60,284 bases of DNA, taken from the NCBI RefSeq assembly GCF_016783915.1, contig NZ_JADHVT010000013.1, positions 1 through 60,284 of the forward strand, read 5' to 3'. Of this stretch, positions 46,862-55,617 are shown piece after piece. Within the stretch, counting starts at the first letter, position 1; the number at the start of each line of letters is the position of its first letter. The notes beneath the pieces were generated by a model that saw only the letters and a program-made list of their open reading frames with translations, did not search any database and was not told the DNA's origin. This stretch comes from Acidovorax sp. (GTDB lineage: Bacteria > Pseudomonadota > Gammaproteobacteria > Burkholderiales > Burkholderiaceae_C). The translations under genes were made by a program, and so were the position numbers.

Positions 46862-47840
46862 TTTTGCGCAACCTGGGATCAAGAAGGGAATAGGTACGGT
46901 CTACCGTGAAGTTAACCGCGATGAACAGCAGGGCCGTGATCATGATGCCGGCCTGCACCACCAGGTACTCTCGCGTCTGCACGGCGCTGGTGATCATCAT
47001 GCCCAGGCCGGGCAGGGTGAACACCACTTCGGTCATGACCGCGCCGCGCAGCATGCCGCCCAGCTGCAGGCCAATGATGGTGATCAGCGGCATGAGTACG
47101 TTGCGCATGCCGTGGACCCAGATCACCCTCCAGCTAGGCTCGCCGCGTGCGCGTGCCGCTGCCATATAGGGCTGCTCCAGCACCTCCAGCAAGCTCGAGC
47201 GCGTCACCGTGGCGATCAGCCCCACATACCACGCACCCAGCGTGAGCGCGGGCAGCGCCAGATGCCACAGGCCGGTGAGCGGTTCAGACCAGGGAGACAC
47301 ATAGCCCATGCTGGGAAACCAGCCAAACGCCACGCTGAAGATCCAGATCAGCACCACGCCCAGGTAGAAGCTGGGGATGGCATTGCCGCCAATGGCCACT
47401 GCACTGGCAAGCAGATCCATCCAGCTGTTGCGCCGTACTGCGGCCAGAACACCCAGCGGAATGCCCACCAGCAGGGCCACCGCCAGCGACAGGGCCGCTA
47501 GCGTCAAGGTGACGGGTAGCGCCTGCAGCACCGATTGCTCGAAGATGTCCTGCTTGCTCACATAGCTCATGCCCCAGTCGCCGCGCACAAAGCGACTGAG
47601 CCACTGGACGTACTGCTGAAACCATGGCTGGTCCAGGCCCAGCTGGCGGTACAAGAGGTCGTAAGAGTCGCGTGAAAAATCAGAGCCCAGCATGATGGCC
47701 ACCGGATCACCCGGCGACAGCTTCAGGAACATAAAGCTGATGCCTGATACGACCAGCAGCACCAGCGCGGTTTGGGCGATCGCGCCAAGCGGCCGCCATA
47801 ACCGGTGGGCGCCCATCGCAAGGGAGGGGTAAACCATCAT
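46851..47840 (-). CDS. Oligopeptide/dipeptide ABC transporter permease (OppB/DppB type)
   Basis: This 329-residue permease with six membrane helices carries SFMFLKLSPGDPVAIMLG near the N-terminus, the coupling loop AARARGEPSWRVIWVHGMRN and the family C-terminal DRTYSLLDPRLR. It starts 10 bases after the binding-protein gene in the direction of transcription and overlaps the OppC-type gene. Confidence 0.93.
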   Translation of the reverse strand: MMVYPSLAMGAHRLWRPLGAIAQTALVLLVVSGISFMFLKLSPGDPVAIMLGSDFSRDSYDLLYRQLGLDQPWFQQYVQWLSRFVRGDWGMSYVSKQDIFEQSVLQALPVTLTLAALSLAVALLVGIPLGVLAAVRRNSWMDLLASAVAIGGNAIPSFYLGVVLIWIFSVAFGWFPSMGYVSPWSEPLTGLWHLALPALTLGAWYVGLIATVTRSSLLEVLEQPYMAAARARGEPSWRVIWVHGMRNVLMPLITIIGLQLGGMLRGAVMTEVVFTLPGLGMMITSAVQTREYLVVQAGIMITALLFIAVNFTVDRTYSLLDPRLRKNAR

Positions 47841-47850
47841 CGTGCTCCCA

Positions 47851-49476
47851 TCAGGCCAGTGACACGGTGTGCAGGTTCAGCAAATCGGCGGGGATGTATT
47901 CAAAACCCTTGACTTTTTTGCTGAGAATCTTGAACACCTTCATGTGTGCCAATACCGCGAGGGGAGCGTCTGCCATGAGTGCATCCTCGGCCTCGATATA
48001 CAGCTTGCGCCGCACCGCCACGTTGGTGGTGTCGGATGCCGCAGATACCGCTTTATCGAACACCGGGTTGCTGTAGCCCACATAGTTCCAGGGGCGTCCC
48101 GTGGACCACTCGGGGGTGATGGTTTCATCGGGGTCGAGGTCGGCCACCCAGGCTTCGTCGTACATGTCGAAGTCGCCGCTGTTGCGCCGCTGCAGCCAGA
48201 TGGCGCGGTCTACCAACTCAATCTTGGGCTTGATGCCGATCTGCGCCAGCATGGGGGCAATGAGCTGGGCATTGCGGGTACCCAGGCCGCCGGAGCCAGT
48301 GAAGCCGTCGGTGACGATGTAGGTGGGGTTGATCTCGCCTTGCACCTTGGACTTGGCGCGAAACGCCTTGGCCTTGGCCAGGTCGAAGAACTGACCGCGC
48401 CCGCTTTTGGCAATGTTGGCGTCGTAAAAGCCCGTCATGGGGGGCGAGATGCAGGTGTAGGCCGGAATCGCCTCACCAAAATAGCTCTGCTCGACGATCA
48501 CCTTGCGGTTGATGGCGAAGGCCACGGCCTGGCGCATGGCCATATCGTCAAACGGGGCGCGCTTGTTGTTCATGCCCACGAACGAGTAATTGCCCTCGAC
48601 CTGGCCAAACACCTGGATGTTGGGGTTTTTGCGCAGCTGCGGAATGAACTGGAAGGGGCACACCGACAGCCCATCGACCTGGCCCGACATCATGGCAGCC
48701 ACGGCCGCGCTGGGCTCCCGGATCAGGCGGATCACGACGCGGTCGAGGTGGGGCATTCCGGCTTCAAAGTAAGACGGGTTGCGCACCAGCTCGATGGAGT
48801 CGTTTTCTTTCCAGCTGGCCAGCTTGAAGGGGCCGGTGCCCACAGGTGCCCGGCCAAAGGCGGCACCCGATGTGTCTACCGCCCGCTTGCTCACGATGGT
48901 GCCTGCGCGGCCTGTGCTGCCGGTCAGTGCCACGGGCAAGAAAGCAAACGGCTTTTTGAAGCGCAGGCGCACGGTCAGTGGATCCACGATGTCGATGCCG
49001 TCGAGTTGCTCGAGCTTCCAGGCGTGCGGGGACTTGAGTGCGGCAGACTTCACGCGCTCCAGGCTCCACTTCACGGCCTCAGCATCGCAGGGGTCATCGT
49101 TGTGGAATTTCACGCCGGCCCGTAGCTTGAAGACGTGGGTCTTTTCATCAACCATGTCCCACTTCTCAGCCAGATCAGGGGCAAAGCTCACGGCCTTGCC
49201 GTCAAAGGCCACCTTGAGCAGGCCGTTGTAGATGTTGTTGATGATCTTGATCGAGCCGGCCGATGAGGTCAGATGCGGATCGAGAGTGTCGATGGCTTCG
49301 ACCCACGCCAGCGTGAGCGAGCCGCCTTTTTTGGCTTGCGCATGGGCCGTGTTGATGCCGACGGCGGAGGCCGCCATCAAGCCCACGCCCGCCGCTGCGC
49401 CTTTCAAGAGGTCGCGACGGCCAAACTGGACGGCTAAGGTAGCGGCCAGGGCCGCTTTGTGGTCGGGGATAGACAT
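47851..49476 (-). CDS. Peptide/nickel-type ABC transporter substrate-binding protein, Tat-exported
   Basis: This 541-residue SBP_bac_5 family protein has a start at 49476 (MSIPDHKAALAATLAVQFGR). A twin-arginine signal GRRDLLKGAAAGVGLMAASA precedes cleavage near TAHAQA. The mature protein shows the family features GSLTLAWVEAIDTLDPHLTS and LAEKWDMVDEKTHVFKLRAG. It is the first structural gene of the importer operon. The ligand could be a dipeptide, glutathione or another gamma-glutamyl compound given the GGT-family gene; this is inference. Confidence 0.9.
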   Translation of the reverse strand: MSIPDHKAALAATLAVQFGRRDLLKGAAAGVGLMAASAVGINTAHAQAKKGGSLTLAWVEAIDTLDPHLTSSAGSIKIINNIYNGLLKVAFDGKAVSFAPDLAEKWDMVDEKTHVFKLRAGVKFHNDDPCDAEAVKWSLERVKSAALKSPHAWKLEQLDGIDIVDPLTVRLRFKKPFAFLPVALTGSTGRAGTIVSKRAVDTSGAAFGRAPVGTGPFKLASWKENDSIELVRNPSYFEAGMPHLDRVVIRLIREPSAAVAAMMSGQVDGLSVCPFQFIPQLRKNPNIQVFGQVEGNYSFVGMNNKRAPFDDMAMRQAVAFAINRKVIVEQSYFGEAIPAYTCISPPMTGFYDANIAKSGRGQFFDLAKAKAFRAKSKVQGEINPTYIVTDGFTGSGGLGTRNAQLIAPMLAQIGIKPKIELVDRAIWLQRRNSGDFDMYDEAWVADLDPDETITPEWSTGRPWNYVGYSNPVFDKAVSAASDTTNVAVRRKLYIEAEDALMADAPLAVLAHMKVFKILSKKVKGFEYIPADLLNLHTVSLA

Positions 49477-49598
49477 ATCAAAACTCCGGTGGGGGTTACA
49501 AAGCAAGGGCGAAAAATCGGGAAAAAACGGTGCCCACCCCTCCATTTCTGGGGGGAATAGACGGCGATGGATTGGTAAAGTAGCGCTTGAGGCTGGGG

Positions 49599-50276
49599 CT
49601 ATGGCCCGTGCGCCAGCGGCAGTGCTTGCATCAGGTCCGGCAGCGTGTCGAGAACATGTTTGCGCATCGCCAGTTCGCAAGCGAGTGGATCGCCGTCGCG
49701 GATGACTTGCAGCAGCCGGTCGTGGTGTTCGCGGGTGCCGACATGCCGGTTGTCCATGGACGCCCATCTGCGCATGTGCGGTTCGACCACAGTGTGCAGG
49801 CTCGAAATTTGGCGCAGCAGGCGTGGTGCTTCGCTTTTGGCGCAGAGCAGTTCATGGAAATTGCGGTGCACAGTGGTCCAGTCGGCCTGGTTTTCGGGGT
49901 GGGGCTCCATCGCCTCCAGCAGTTGTTCCAGGTGTCGCAGATCGTCCGCTGTGAGGTGGGGCACCGCCATGCGCACGGCCAGGCCCTCCAGCACTGCACG
50001 CATCTCGAATACCTCATTCATTTCCTGAACGTTGGGGGCTGCGGCGGTCACGCCCCGATTGGCCTTGATGGTGACCAGTCCCTCGGCGGCAAGCCGCCGC
50101 AGGGCTTCGCGCACTGGCATGCGGCTGGTGCCGATTTCGGTGGCAATGTTGTCTGCCACCAGCCGCTCCCCGGCCCGGTACTTGCCCGAGCGCAGCGCGC
50201 CGAGAATGTACCCATATGCCTCGTCGTGCGCTGCGACGAGAGAGGCATCGGCCTTGTAGCAGTTCAACGTGGTCAT
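49599..50276 (-). CDS. GntR-family regulator with FCD domain
   Basis: This 225-residue regulator has the winged helix YGYILGALRSGKYRAGERLV, then TSRMPVREALRRLAAEGLVT, and an FCD effector domain (EMNEVFEMRAVLEGLAVRMA, NFHELLCAKSE, EHHDRLLQVIRDGDPLACEL). The start at 50276 (MTTLNCYKADASLV) is chosen because a TGGATCCA palindrome lies 20 bases upstream; a start at 50321 would put that site inside the gene. It is 122 bases upstream of the binding-protein gene on the same strand and probably controls the whole importer operon. Confidence 0.85.
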   Translation of the reverse strand: MTTLNCYKADASLVAAHDEAYGYILGALRSGKYRAGERLVADNIATEIGTSRMPVREALRRLAAEGLVTIKANRGVTAAAPNVQEMNEVFEMRAVLEGLAVRMAVPHLTADDLRHLEQLLEAMEPHPENQADWTTVHRNFHELLCAKSEAPRLLRQISSLHTVVEPHMRRWASMDNRHVGTREHHDRLLQVIRDGDPLACELAMRKHVLDTLPDLMQALPLAHGP

Positions 50277-50296
50277 AGGGCAGGCGTTTGTAAGAG

Positions 50297-50304
50297 TGGA
50301 TCCA
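50297..50304. promoter_or_regulatory. TGGATCCA palindrome, candidate autoregulatory operator
   Basis: An eight-base palindrome lies 20 bases upstream of the preferred start of the GntR/FCD gene. GntR-family regulators often bind such sites near their own promoter. A single occurrence, so weak evidence. Confidence 0.3.
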
Positions 50305-50577
50305 AGGATGTAAGAATCCATTTGCACAAAGCGTGCCAATGCGCGCGCGGACTGCAACGGGCTTTCCGGCTATGTTGATTGAGCCCTGTGCGCCTTAACG
50401 GCGCAGCCGATGGGCTGGTATGCACCACGCTGGGGTAGGCCAAGGCTTGGCATCCCCGCCACTGCAAATTGGCGCGCCTGTCTGGTGCGCGCGATGCTTG
50501 CTAATTGCCGACCAACGGGTTCCGAGGGGGGAAGCTGGCCAGTGGGTATGCGTGTCCAGTGTGTTTGGCAAGTTTCT

Positions 50578-50590
50578 GTAACCACTTCGT
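50578..50590. promoter_or_regulatory. GTAACCACTTCGT motif before pyk
   Basis: This 13-base motif is shared with the pyk fragment (GTAACCGCTTCGT at 41204) and, in reverse orientation, with the region before the aldolase gene (ACGAAGCGGTTAC at 55618). It lies 50 bases before the pyk start. It may be the site of a regulator of lower-glycolysis genes. Confidence 0.45.
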
Positions 50591-50639
50591 GTGAGAATTG
50601 AAACTTGATTACATTCCCAACGACCGAGAGAAAAGAGAC

Positions 50640-52082
50640 ATGTCCATGCCTACCCGCCGCGCCACCAAGATTGTTGCCACCCTGGGCCCCGCATCGAGCG
50701 ACCCGGCACTTCTGGAGGCCATGATCCGCGCGGGGGTGAATGTGGTGCGGCTGAACTTCAGCCATGGCAAGGCGCAGGACCATATCGACCGCGCCGCCAC
50801 CGTGCGTGCCGCGGCCCAGCGCGCGGGCCGCGAAGTGGCCATCATGGCCGACCTGCAGGGTCCCAAGATCCGCGTGGGCAAGTTTGCCGAGGGCAAGGTG
50901 CAGCTGGAGCCGGGCGCTAAGTTCGTGCTCGATGCCTCCCGCACCGAGCTGGGCGACATCAACGGCGTGGGACTGGATTACAAGGAGCTGCCGCGCGATG
51001 TGAAGGCGGGCGACCTGTTGCTCCTCAACGACGGCCTGATCGTGCTCACCGTGGATGCGGTCCGCGGCGAAGAGGTGCACACCACCGTCAAGGTGGGCGG
51101 CGAGCTGTCCAACAACAAGGGCATCAACAAGAAGGGCGGCGGCCTCACGGCACCGGCCTTGACGGCCAAGGACATGGAAGACATCCGCACGGCCATGAGC
51201 TTCCAGGCCGACTATGTAGCGGTGAGCTTTCCCAAGAACGCGACCGACATGGAAATGGCGCGCCAGCTGTGCAATGTGGCCGCGTCCGAGTACCGCCACA
51301 AGCCGGGCCTGATCGCCAAGATCGAGCGCGCCGAGGCCATCCCGCACCTGGAGGCCATCTTGCGCGTTTCCGACGGCATCATGGTGGCGCGCGGCGACCT
51401 GGCGGTAGAAGTTGGCAATGCGGCCGTTCCCGCGCTGCAAAAGAAGATGATCCGCATGGCGCGCGAGCTGGACAAGGTCGTGATCACTGCCACGCAGATG
51501 ATGGAAAGCATGATCACCAACCCCGTACCCACGCGTGCCGAGGTGAGTGACGTGGCCAACGCCGTGCTGGACGGCACCGATGCCGTGATGCTGAGTGCCG
51601 AGACGGCCGCAGGCCGCTACCCGCTCGAAACCGTGGAAGAAATGGCCACCATCTGCGCCGCGGCCGAGGCGGCGGAAGACCACCAGCTGGATGCCGACTT
51701 CACCGGCCAGACCTTTGGTCGCATCGACCAGTCCATTGCCATGGGGGCGTTGTTCACGGCGCACCACCTGGGCGCCAAGGCCATCGTGGCCATGACCGAC
51801 AGCGGCGCCACGGCGCTGTGGATGAGCCGCCACAGCATCCGTATCCCCATCTACGCCCTCACGCCCAAGGTGGCTACCCAGCGCAAGATGGCCATGTACC
51901 GCAATGTGCGTCCCCTGCTCATGGACACCAGCGCCGACCGTGACACCGCGCTGGACCAGGCCGAGCGCCACCTCAAGAGCCGCAACATCGTGCAAAAGGG
52001 CGACGTGTATGCCATCACCTGCGGCGAGCCGATGGGCGCGCCAGGTGGCACGAACATGCTGAAGATCTGCGTAGCCAGCTGA
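50640..52082 (+). CDS. pyk: Pyruvate kinase
   Basis: This 480-residue enzyme makes pyruvate and ATP from phosphoenolpyruvate. The start at 50640 gives MSMPTRRATKIVATLGPASS, with GAGAGAAAAGAGA upstream. Features are VRLNFSHG, ADLQGPKIRVG, the catalytic KIERAEAIPHLEAIL, GIMVARGDLAVEVG, and TQMMESMI with PTRAEVSDVANAVLDGTDAV. The gene lies directly right of the inserted transporter block; its promoter and first 29 codons exist as a truncated copy at 41204. It converges on a PAP2 gene with 13 bases between the stops. Confidence 0.97.
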   Translation: MSMPTRRATKIVATLGPASSDPALLEAMIRAGVNVVRLNFSHGKAQDHIDRAATVRAAAQRAGREVAIMADLQGPKIRVGKFAEGKVQLEPGAKFVLDASRTELGDINGVGLDYKELPRDVKAGDLLLLNDGLIVLTVDAVRGEEVHTTVKVGGELSNNKGINKKGGGLTAPALTAKDMEDIRTAMSFQADYVAVSFPKNATDMEMARQLCNVAASEYRHKPGLIAKIERAEAIPHLEAILRVSDGIMVARGDLAVEVGNAAVPALQKKMIRMARELDKVVITATQMMESMITNPVPTRAEVSDVANAVLDGTDAVMLSAETAAGRYPLETVEEMATICAAAEAAEDHQLDADFTGQTFGRIDQSIAMGALFTAHHLGAKAIVAMTDSGATALWMSRHSIRIPIYALTPKVATQRKMAMYRNVRPLLMDTSADRDTALDQAERHLKSRNIVQKGDVYAITCGEPMGAPGGTNMLKICVAS

Positions 52083-52095
52083 GGCCAGCCGCAGG

Positions 52096-52656
52096 TCACG
52101 GTGCGTTGCCTTGCGGCGATTTGTGCAGCAGGGCTTGCCAGCGCGTTGCCCGCGCAGCCAGTGCATGCATGGCTGCTGCCGCCAGTCCACCGGTGAGCAG
52201 GCCTGCCAGTACGTCGGACGGAAAGTGCACGCCCAGGCACACGCGGCTCCACACCATGGCCGCTGTCACTGCGACGGCCAGCCAGGTCAGCCCCGTGACC
52301 GGCCGCAGGGCGAGGCTGGCCGCCAGCGCGGCGGCTCCTGCCACATGCATGCTGGGAAAGCCTGCCCGCGCGGCGTGTTCAATCCACTGCACGCCAAGGC
52401 CCAGTTGCGCCGGGCGTGGCGCCGGGACGGCCAGCCGCAAAAGTTGCACCCCCACCCACGCCAGGGCCATGGACGCGAGCGCCAGTGCAAGTGCGCGCCG
52501 CTGCCCCGCATTGCCCAGCACAAAGCTGCCGAGCAGCAGGCCGCCCATGGCGGTGGGCAGTTGCTGCGACACCCACCGGGCTACCGTCACCACTGCGGGC
52601 AAGGTGGCGGCGTCGGCATTGAGGGCCTGAAACAAGGCCAGGTCGAGTTCAAGCAT
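52096..52656 (-). CDS. PAP2-superfamily membrane phosphatase (small)
   Basis: This 186-residue membrane protein has the phosphatase motifs RLAVPAPRP (motif 1, with the leading Lys not obvious), GFPSMHVAGAAALAAS (motif 2) and SRVCLGVHFPSDVLAG (motif 3, with the His nucleophile). Enzymes of this type remove phosphate from undecaprenyl pyrophosphate or lipid A. It overlaps the preceding PAP2 gene by eight bases, and the pair is divergent from a two-component system. Confidence 0.85.
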   Translation of the reverse strand: MLELDLALFQALNADAATLPAVVTVARWVSQQLPTAMGGLLLGSFVLGNAGQRRALALALASMALAWVGVQLLRLAVPAPRPAQLGLGVQWIEHAARAGFPSMHVAGAAALAASLALRPVTGLTWLAVAVTAAMVWSRVCLGVHFPSDVLAGLLTGGLAAAAMHALAARATRWQALLHKSPQGNAP

Positions 52657-53419
52657 GGGAGCTGTCCGGTGGCGTGGTGGTGCTGGCGAAATGTGGAAAG
52701 CGCGGGCGCAGTGCTGTGGCCGCCAGGTCGCAGAGCCAGCCGGTCGTCCAGCACAGCCAGCCTGTCCACAGCGTGTGGCTCATGAAATGGGCGCCACGCA
52801 CCTGCTGCGCCGCGCCCAGCACAAACCCCGCCAGCAATGAGCCAGCCAGCCACCAGCGGGCTGCGGCGGGTGCCTTGTGGCGCAGCGCAAAGTAGCCCCC
52901 CAGAAATGCGAACCCGGCTGACGCATGGCCCGCCGGGAAGCAGCGACCGCTGCCGCCATCGAGCACGCCCAGCGCCCAGTGCGACACGTGGCGTGCCACG
53001 CCGCCAAACTGCGCAAGGTCCCAGGGGCAACTGGTGGCGCTGAGGTTTTTGGTGATGCTGACCACGGCCAGCGAGAGCAGGGCACTCACGGCCATCTGCA
53101 GGCGCTCGCTGGCGTCCAGCTTACGCAGAAAGCCGCGTGGCCACCACACGCTCAGGGCCAGCAGCAACACCAGCAACCATCCCAGGCGGCGGGCTCCTTC
53201 GTGCAGCACCTGCACAAAAAACCACTGGTCCCGCATCGGAAATCCGTTGGACGACCCAAACACCTGGGCAAACGCCAGGTCTTGCCCTGCGGCATCCCAG
53301 GTCACCACACAGGCCAGTGCTCCCAGAGTCCAGACAAGCAGTGTGTGGCGGTGGGAGGGGGTTCGGGACGCAATGGGTGCGGTGGACGGCGTGACGGGCG
53401 AAGGCTGCATGGGCTGCAA
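52649..53419 (-). CDS. PAP2-superfamily membrane phosphatase
   Basis: This 256-residue membrane protein has KNLSATSCPWDLAQFGG, GRCFPAGHASAGFAFLGGYF (motif 2) and VRGAHFMSHTLWTGWLCW (motif 3 with His nucleophile). This is the LpxE/PgpB-like pattern with a Cys-containing first motif, as in lipid A or undecaprenyl-PP phosphatases. The start at 53419 is only 15 bases from a CTTAA-type direct repeat, suggesting control by the divergent response regulator. Envelope remodelling is the likely role. Confidence 0.85.
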   Translation of the reverse strand: MQPMQPSPVTPSTAPIASRTPSHRHTLLVWTLGALACVVTWDAAGQDLAFAQVFGSSNGFPMRDQWFFVQVLHEGARRLGWLLVLLLALSVWWPRGFLRKLDASERLQMAVSALLSLAVVSITKNLSATSCPWDLAQFGGVARHVSHWALGVLDGGSGRCFPAGHASAGFAFLGGYFALRHKAPAAARWWLAGSLLAGFVLGAAQQVRGAHFMSHTLWTGWLCWTTGWLCDLAATALRPRFPHFASTTTPPDSSHA

Positions 53420-53433
53420 GATAGGCGGCCGTA

Positions 53434-53450
53434 CTTAACGCCGTCTTAAA
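53434..53450. promoter_or_regulatory. PmrA-like box CTTAAC-N5-CTTAAA
   Basis: Two CTTAA hexamers with 11-base periodicity (CTTAACGCCGTCTTAAA) lie between the PAP2 gene and the response regulator gene. PmrA/QseB-type OmpR-family regulators bind YTTAAK-N5-YTTAAK repeats, so this is a candidate site for the adjacent regulator. Confidence 0.6.
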
Positions 53451-53513
53451 GCCGATGCTGCCCTTGTCCCGCCCTTGTCCCGCCCCTGTCCGATGGGCTG
53501 CGACAATGCCCGC

Positions 53514-54218
53514 ATGCGAATACTCGTGGTCGAAGACGATGCGGGCATAGCCAGTGGCCTGCGCAGCAATCTGCAGCAACGCGGCTATGCAGTGGATGTC
53601 AGTGACGGCGTCGCCAGCGCCTGGAGTGCCCTGCGCGCCGAGCGTTTCGATGCCGTGCTGCTGGACCTGGGGTTGGTGGACGGTGATGGCAGTGAACTGC
53701 TGCGGCGCCTTCGCCTGAGCCCGCCCGCCACCGGGGCCGCGTCGTCCGCCTTGCCGGACCCCTCTACACCGGTGCTGATCGTCACGGCGCGTGACCAGGT
53801 GCACCAGCGCATCGCGGGGCTGGACCAAGGCGCCGACGACTACCTGACCAAGCCGTTTGATGTGGACGAGCTGGACGCGCGCTTGCGGGCGCTGCTTCGG
53901 CGTGCAGCAGGACGGGCGTCGCCCACCATCCGTCTGGGTGATATCGAGCTGGACCCCGCGACCCGCACGGTGCGCCAGCAAGGCAACCCCGTGGAGATGT
54001 CTCCGCGCGAGTTTTCCGTGTTGTTGGTGCTGCTGGAGGCGCGGGGTCGGGTGCTGTCGCGCCAGCAGATTGAGGAACGCCTGTACAGCTGGGATGCCGC
54101 GGTGGAGAGCAACGCGGTCGAGGTCCACATCCACCACCTGCGCCGCAAGCTGGGCAGCGCCTGTATCCAGACCATGCGCGGGGTGGGTTACTTCATGCCG
54201 CAGGAGAAGCCCGCGTGA
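53514..54218 (+). CDS. OmpR-family response regulator (PmrA/QseB type)
   Basis: This 234-residue regulator has a receiver domain (LVVEDDAGIASGLRSNLQQR, phospho-acceptor Asp51 in LLDLGLVDGDG, LTKPFDVDEL) and a C-terminal winged helix (MSPREFSVLLVLLEARGRVL, then NAVEVHIHHLRRKLG). The receiver contains about 15 extra residues rich in Ala, Pro and Ser (PPATGAASSALPDPS) between helix 3 and strand 4. The start at 53514 is the first Met before the strand. Its stop overlaps the kinase start (GTGA), and a PmrA-like box lies upstream. Confidence 0.92.
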   Translation: MRILVVEDDAGIASGLRSNLQQRGYAVDVSDGVASAWSALRAERFDAVLLDLGLVDGDGSELLRRLRLSPPATGAASSALPDPSTPVLIVTARDQVHQRIAGLDQGADDYLTKPFDVDELDARLRALLRRAAGRASPTIRLGDIELDPATRTVRQQGNPVEMSPREFSVLLVLLEARGRVLSRQQIEERLYSWDAAVESNAVEVHIHHLRRKLGSACIQTMRGVGYFMPQEKPA

Positions 54219-55606
54219 ACACGCCCGCATCTCCTCGCCCGGCGCCGGGGCACCGCCCATCGTTGACCCGGCAGCTGCTGCTGTGGTCGTTGGGCGCGCT
54301 GGCCATCGTCTGGGGCAGCTTCGTCTTCATTGGCTACCGGACCGGTGTGCATGAGGCCGATGAGCTGACTGACGGGCACCTGGCCAGCGTGGCCGCGCTG
54401 CTGCTCAACCTGCGGGCCACCGAGGCGATGGAAGGCCCACAGCGGACCGAGCGCACCCCCACACCCTGGCTCAAGACGCCCGACTATCAGCAGACCATCA
54501 GCGTGGTGCAGTGGGATGCGCAGGGGCGGGTGCTCTCGCTCACGGGCTCGGTGTCCGAGCCGCCTTTCAGCGATGCCGAGGGGTTTGCCGACCTGACACT
54601 GGGGCCCGACAAGGTGGCCTGGCGCAGCTTTTCGCAATGGGATGCCGGGCGCACCCGCAAGATCATGGTGATGCTGGAGCTGCGCGAGCGGGACGAGCTG
54701 GCGGATGACATTGCCGGGCAGCTCATCGAACCCGGCTTGTGGTTGCTGCCTGTGGTGTCCCTGGCCTTGGGGCTGGCGCTTTGGCGCGGCTTGCGGCCCC
54801 TTTATGCACTGTCGGCCGATGTGGCGGCGCTGGACCCGGCCAGCGCCCAGCGCCTGGCCTCGCGCCATGCCTGGAGCGAGTTCGAGTCGGTGGTGGCGTC
54901 GATCAATACGTTGCTGGACCGCCAGCAGGTCGCCATGGTGCGAGAGCGCCGCCTGGCCAATGAGGTGGCCCACGAGCTGCGCACGCCGCTGTCCTCCATC
55001 GCACTGCAGGCCAGCGCCCTGGCGGGGGAACTGACGGAAGAAGCCCGTGCCCAGGCGCTGGCGCGCATCGGCCAGGATGCTCTGCGCGCGGGTCACGTTC
55101 TCAACCAGCTGCTGGCCCTGGCCCGCGCCAGCCGGGCTGAGCTGCACGAAGCCAAGGCGCCCGTGGACCTGAGCGCACTGGCGCGGTCGGTGTGCGCCGA
55201 CTATGCCCAGGCGGCGTGGAAACGCGGCGATGACCTGGCCCTGTCAGCCCCGCCTGCGCTCACCGTGCCCGGCCATGCGGTGTTGCTGGACATTGCAGCG
55301 CGCAATCTGGTGGAAAACGCGCTCAAGCACACGCCCGAAGGCACCCAGATCGCGGTCCAACTGGGCGCCACCGACACCGGTGGCGCGTGGCTGCAGGTGT
55401 GTGACGATGGGGCACGCCAGCAGGTGGGCAGTGCGGTGGGCCGTACTGCGGCCTCACCGGTGGACAGCCTGCACCTGGGTCATGAAATCCTGCGCCGCGT
55501 GGCGGACATCCATGGGGGGCACTTTGGTGCCGCACCTGCGCTAGCGCCCTTTACCACCTGCTACCGGTTGGATTTGCCATCGCCCTCCGTGTTGTCCCCC
55601 GGTTAA
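54215..55606 (+). CDS. Sensor histidine kinase
   Basis: This 463-residue inner-membrane kinase has two membrane helices (about 20-40 and 172-192) around a periplasmic sensor of about 130 residues. HisKA has His253 in [14 protein letters not shown] and the N-box is [13 protein letters not shown]. The ATP-binding G1 region is degenerate: [10 protein letters not shown] replaces the usual DxGxGI, although a later [18 protein letters not shown] fits the G2 box. It overlaps the response regulator gene by four bases. Together they face two PAP2 phosphatase genes, pointing to envelope stress or lipid A modification. Confidence 0.92.
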   Translation: MNTPASPRPAPGHRPSLTRQLLLWSLGALAIVWGSFVFIGYRTGVHEADELTDGHLASVAALLLNLRATEAMEGPQRTERTPTPWLKTPDYQQTISVVQWDAQGRVLSLTGSVSEPPFSDAEGFADLTLGPDKVAWRSFSQWDAGRTRKIMVMLELRERDELADDIAGQLIEPGLWLLPVVSLALGLALWRGLRPLYALSADVAALDPASAQRLASRHAWSEFESVVASINTLLDRQQVAMVRERRLANEVAHELRTPLSSIALQASALAGELTEEARAQALARIGQDALRAGHVLNQLLALARASRAELHEAKAPVDLSALARSVCADYAQAAWKRGDDLALSAPPALTVPGHAVLLDIAARNLVENALKHTPEGTQIAVQLGATDTGGAWLQVCDDGARQQVGSAVGRTAASPVDSLHLGHEILRRVADIHGGHFGAAPALAPFTTCYRLDLPSPSVLSPG

Positions 55607-55617
55607 AATTGCGAGTT

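Noticed and set aside
49477-49598. CCCC-TCCATTTCT-GGGG hairpin as a terminator between the GntR and binding-protein genes
   Set aside because: The stem is short and no T-run follows, so it is not reported as a terminator.
41204-50726. The block as an integrative element with attachment sites
   Set aside because: No integrase, transposase or tRNA is present and the flanking copies are about 89 percent identical over 149 bases, unlike short exact attachment sites. It is treated as an insertion of unknown mechanism.
50370-52190. A 606-codon minus-strand frame opposite pyk
   Set aside because: It has no recognisable protein features and lies over a highly conserved gene.
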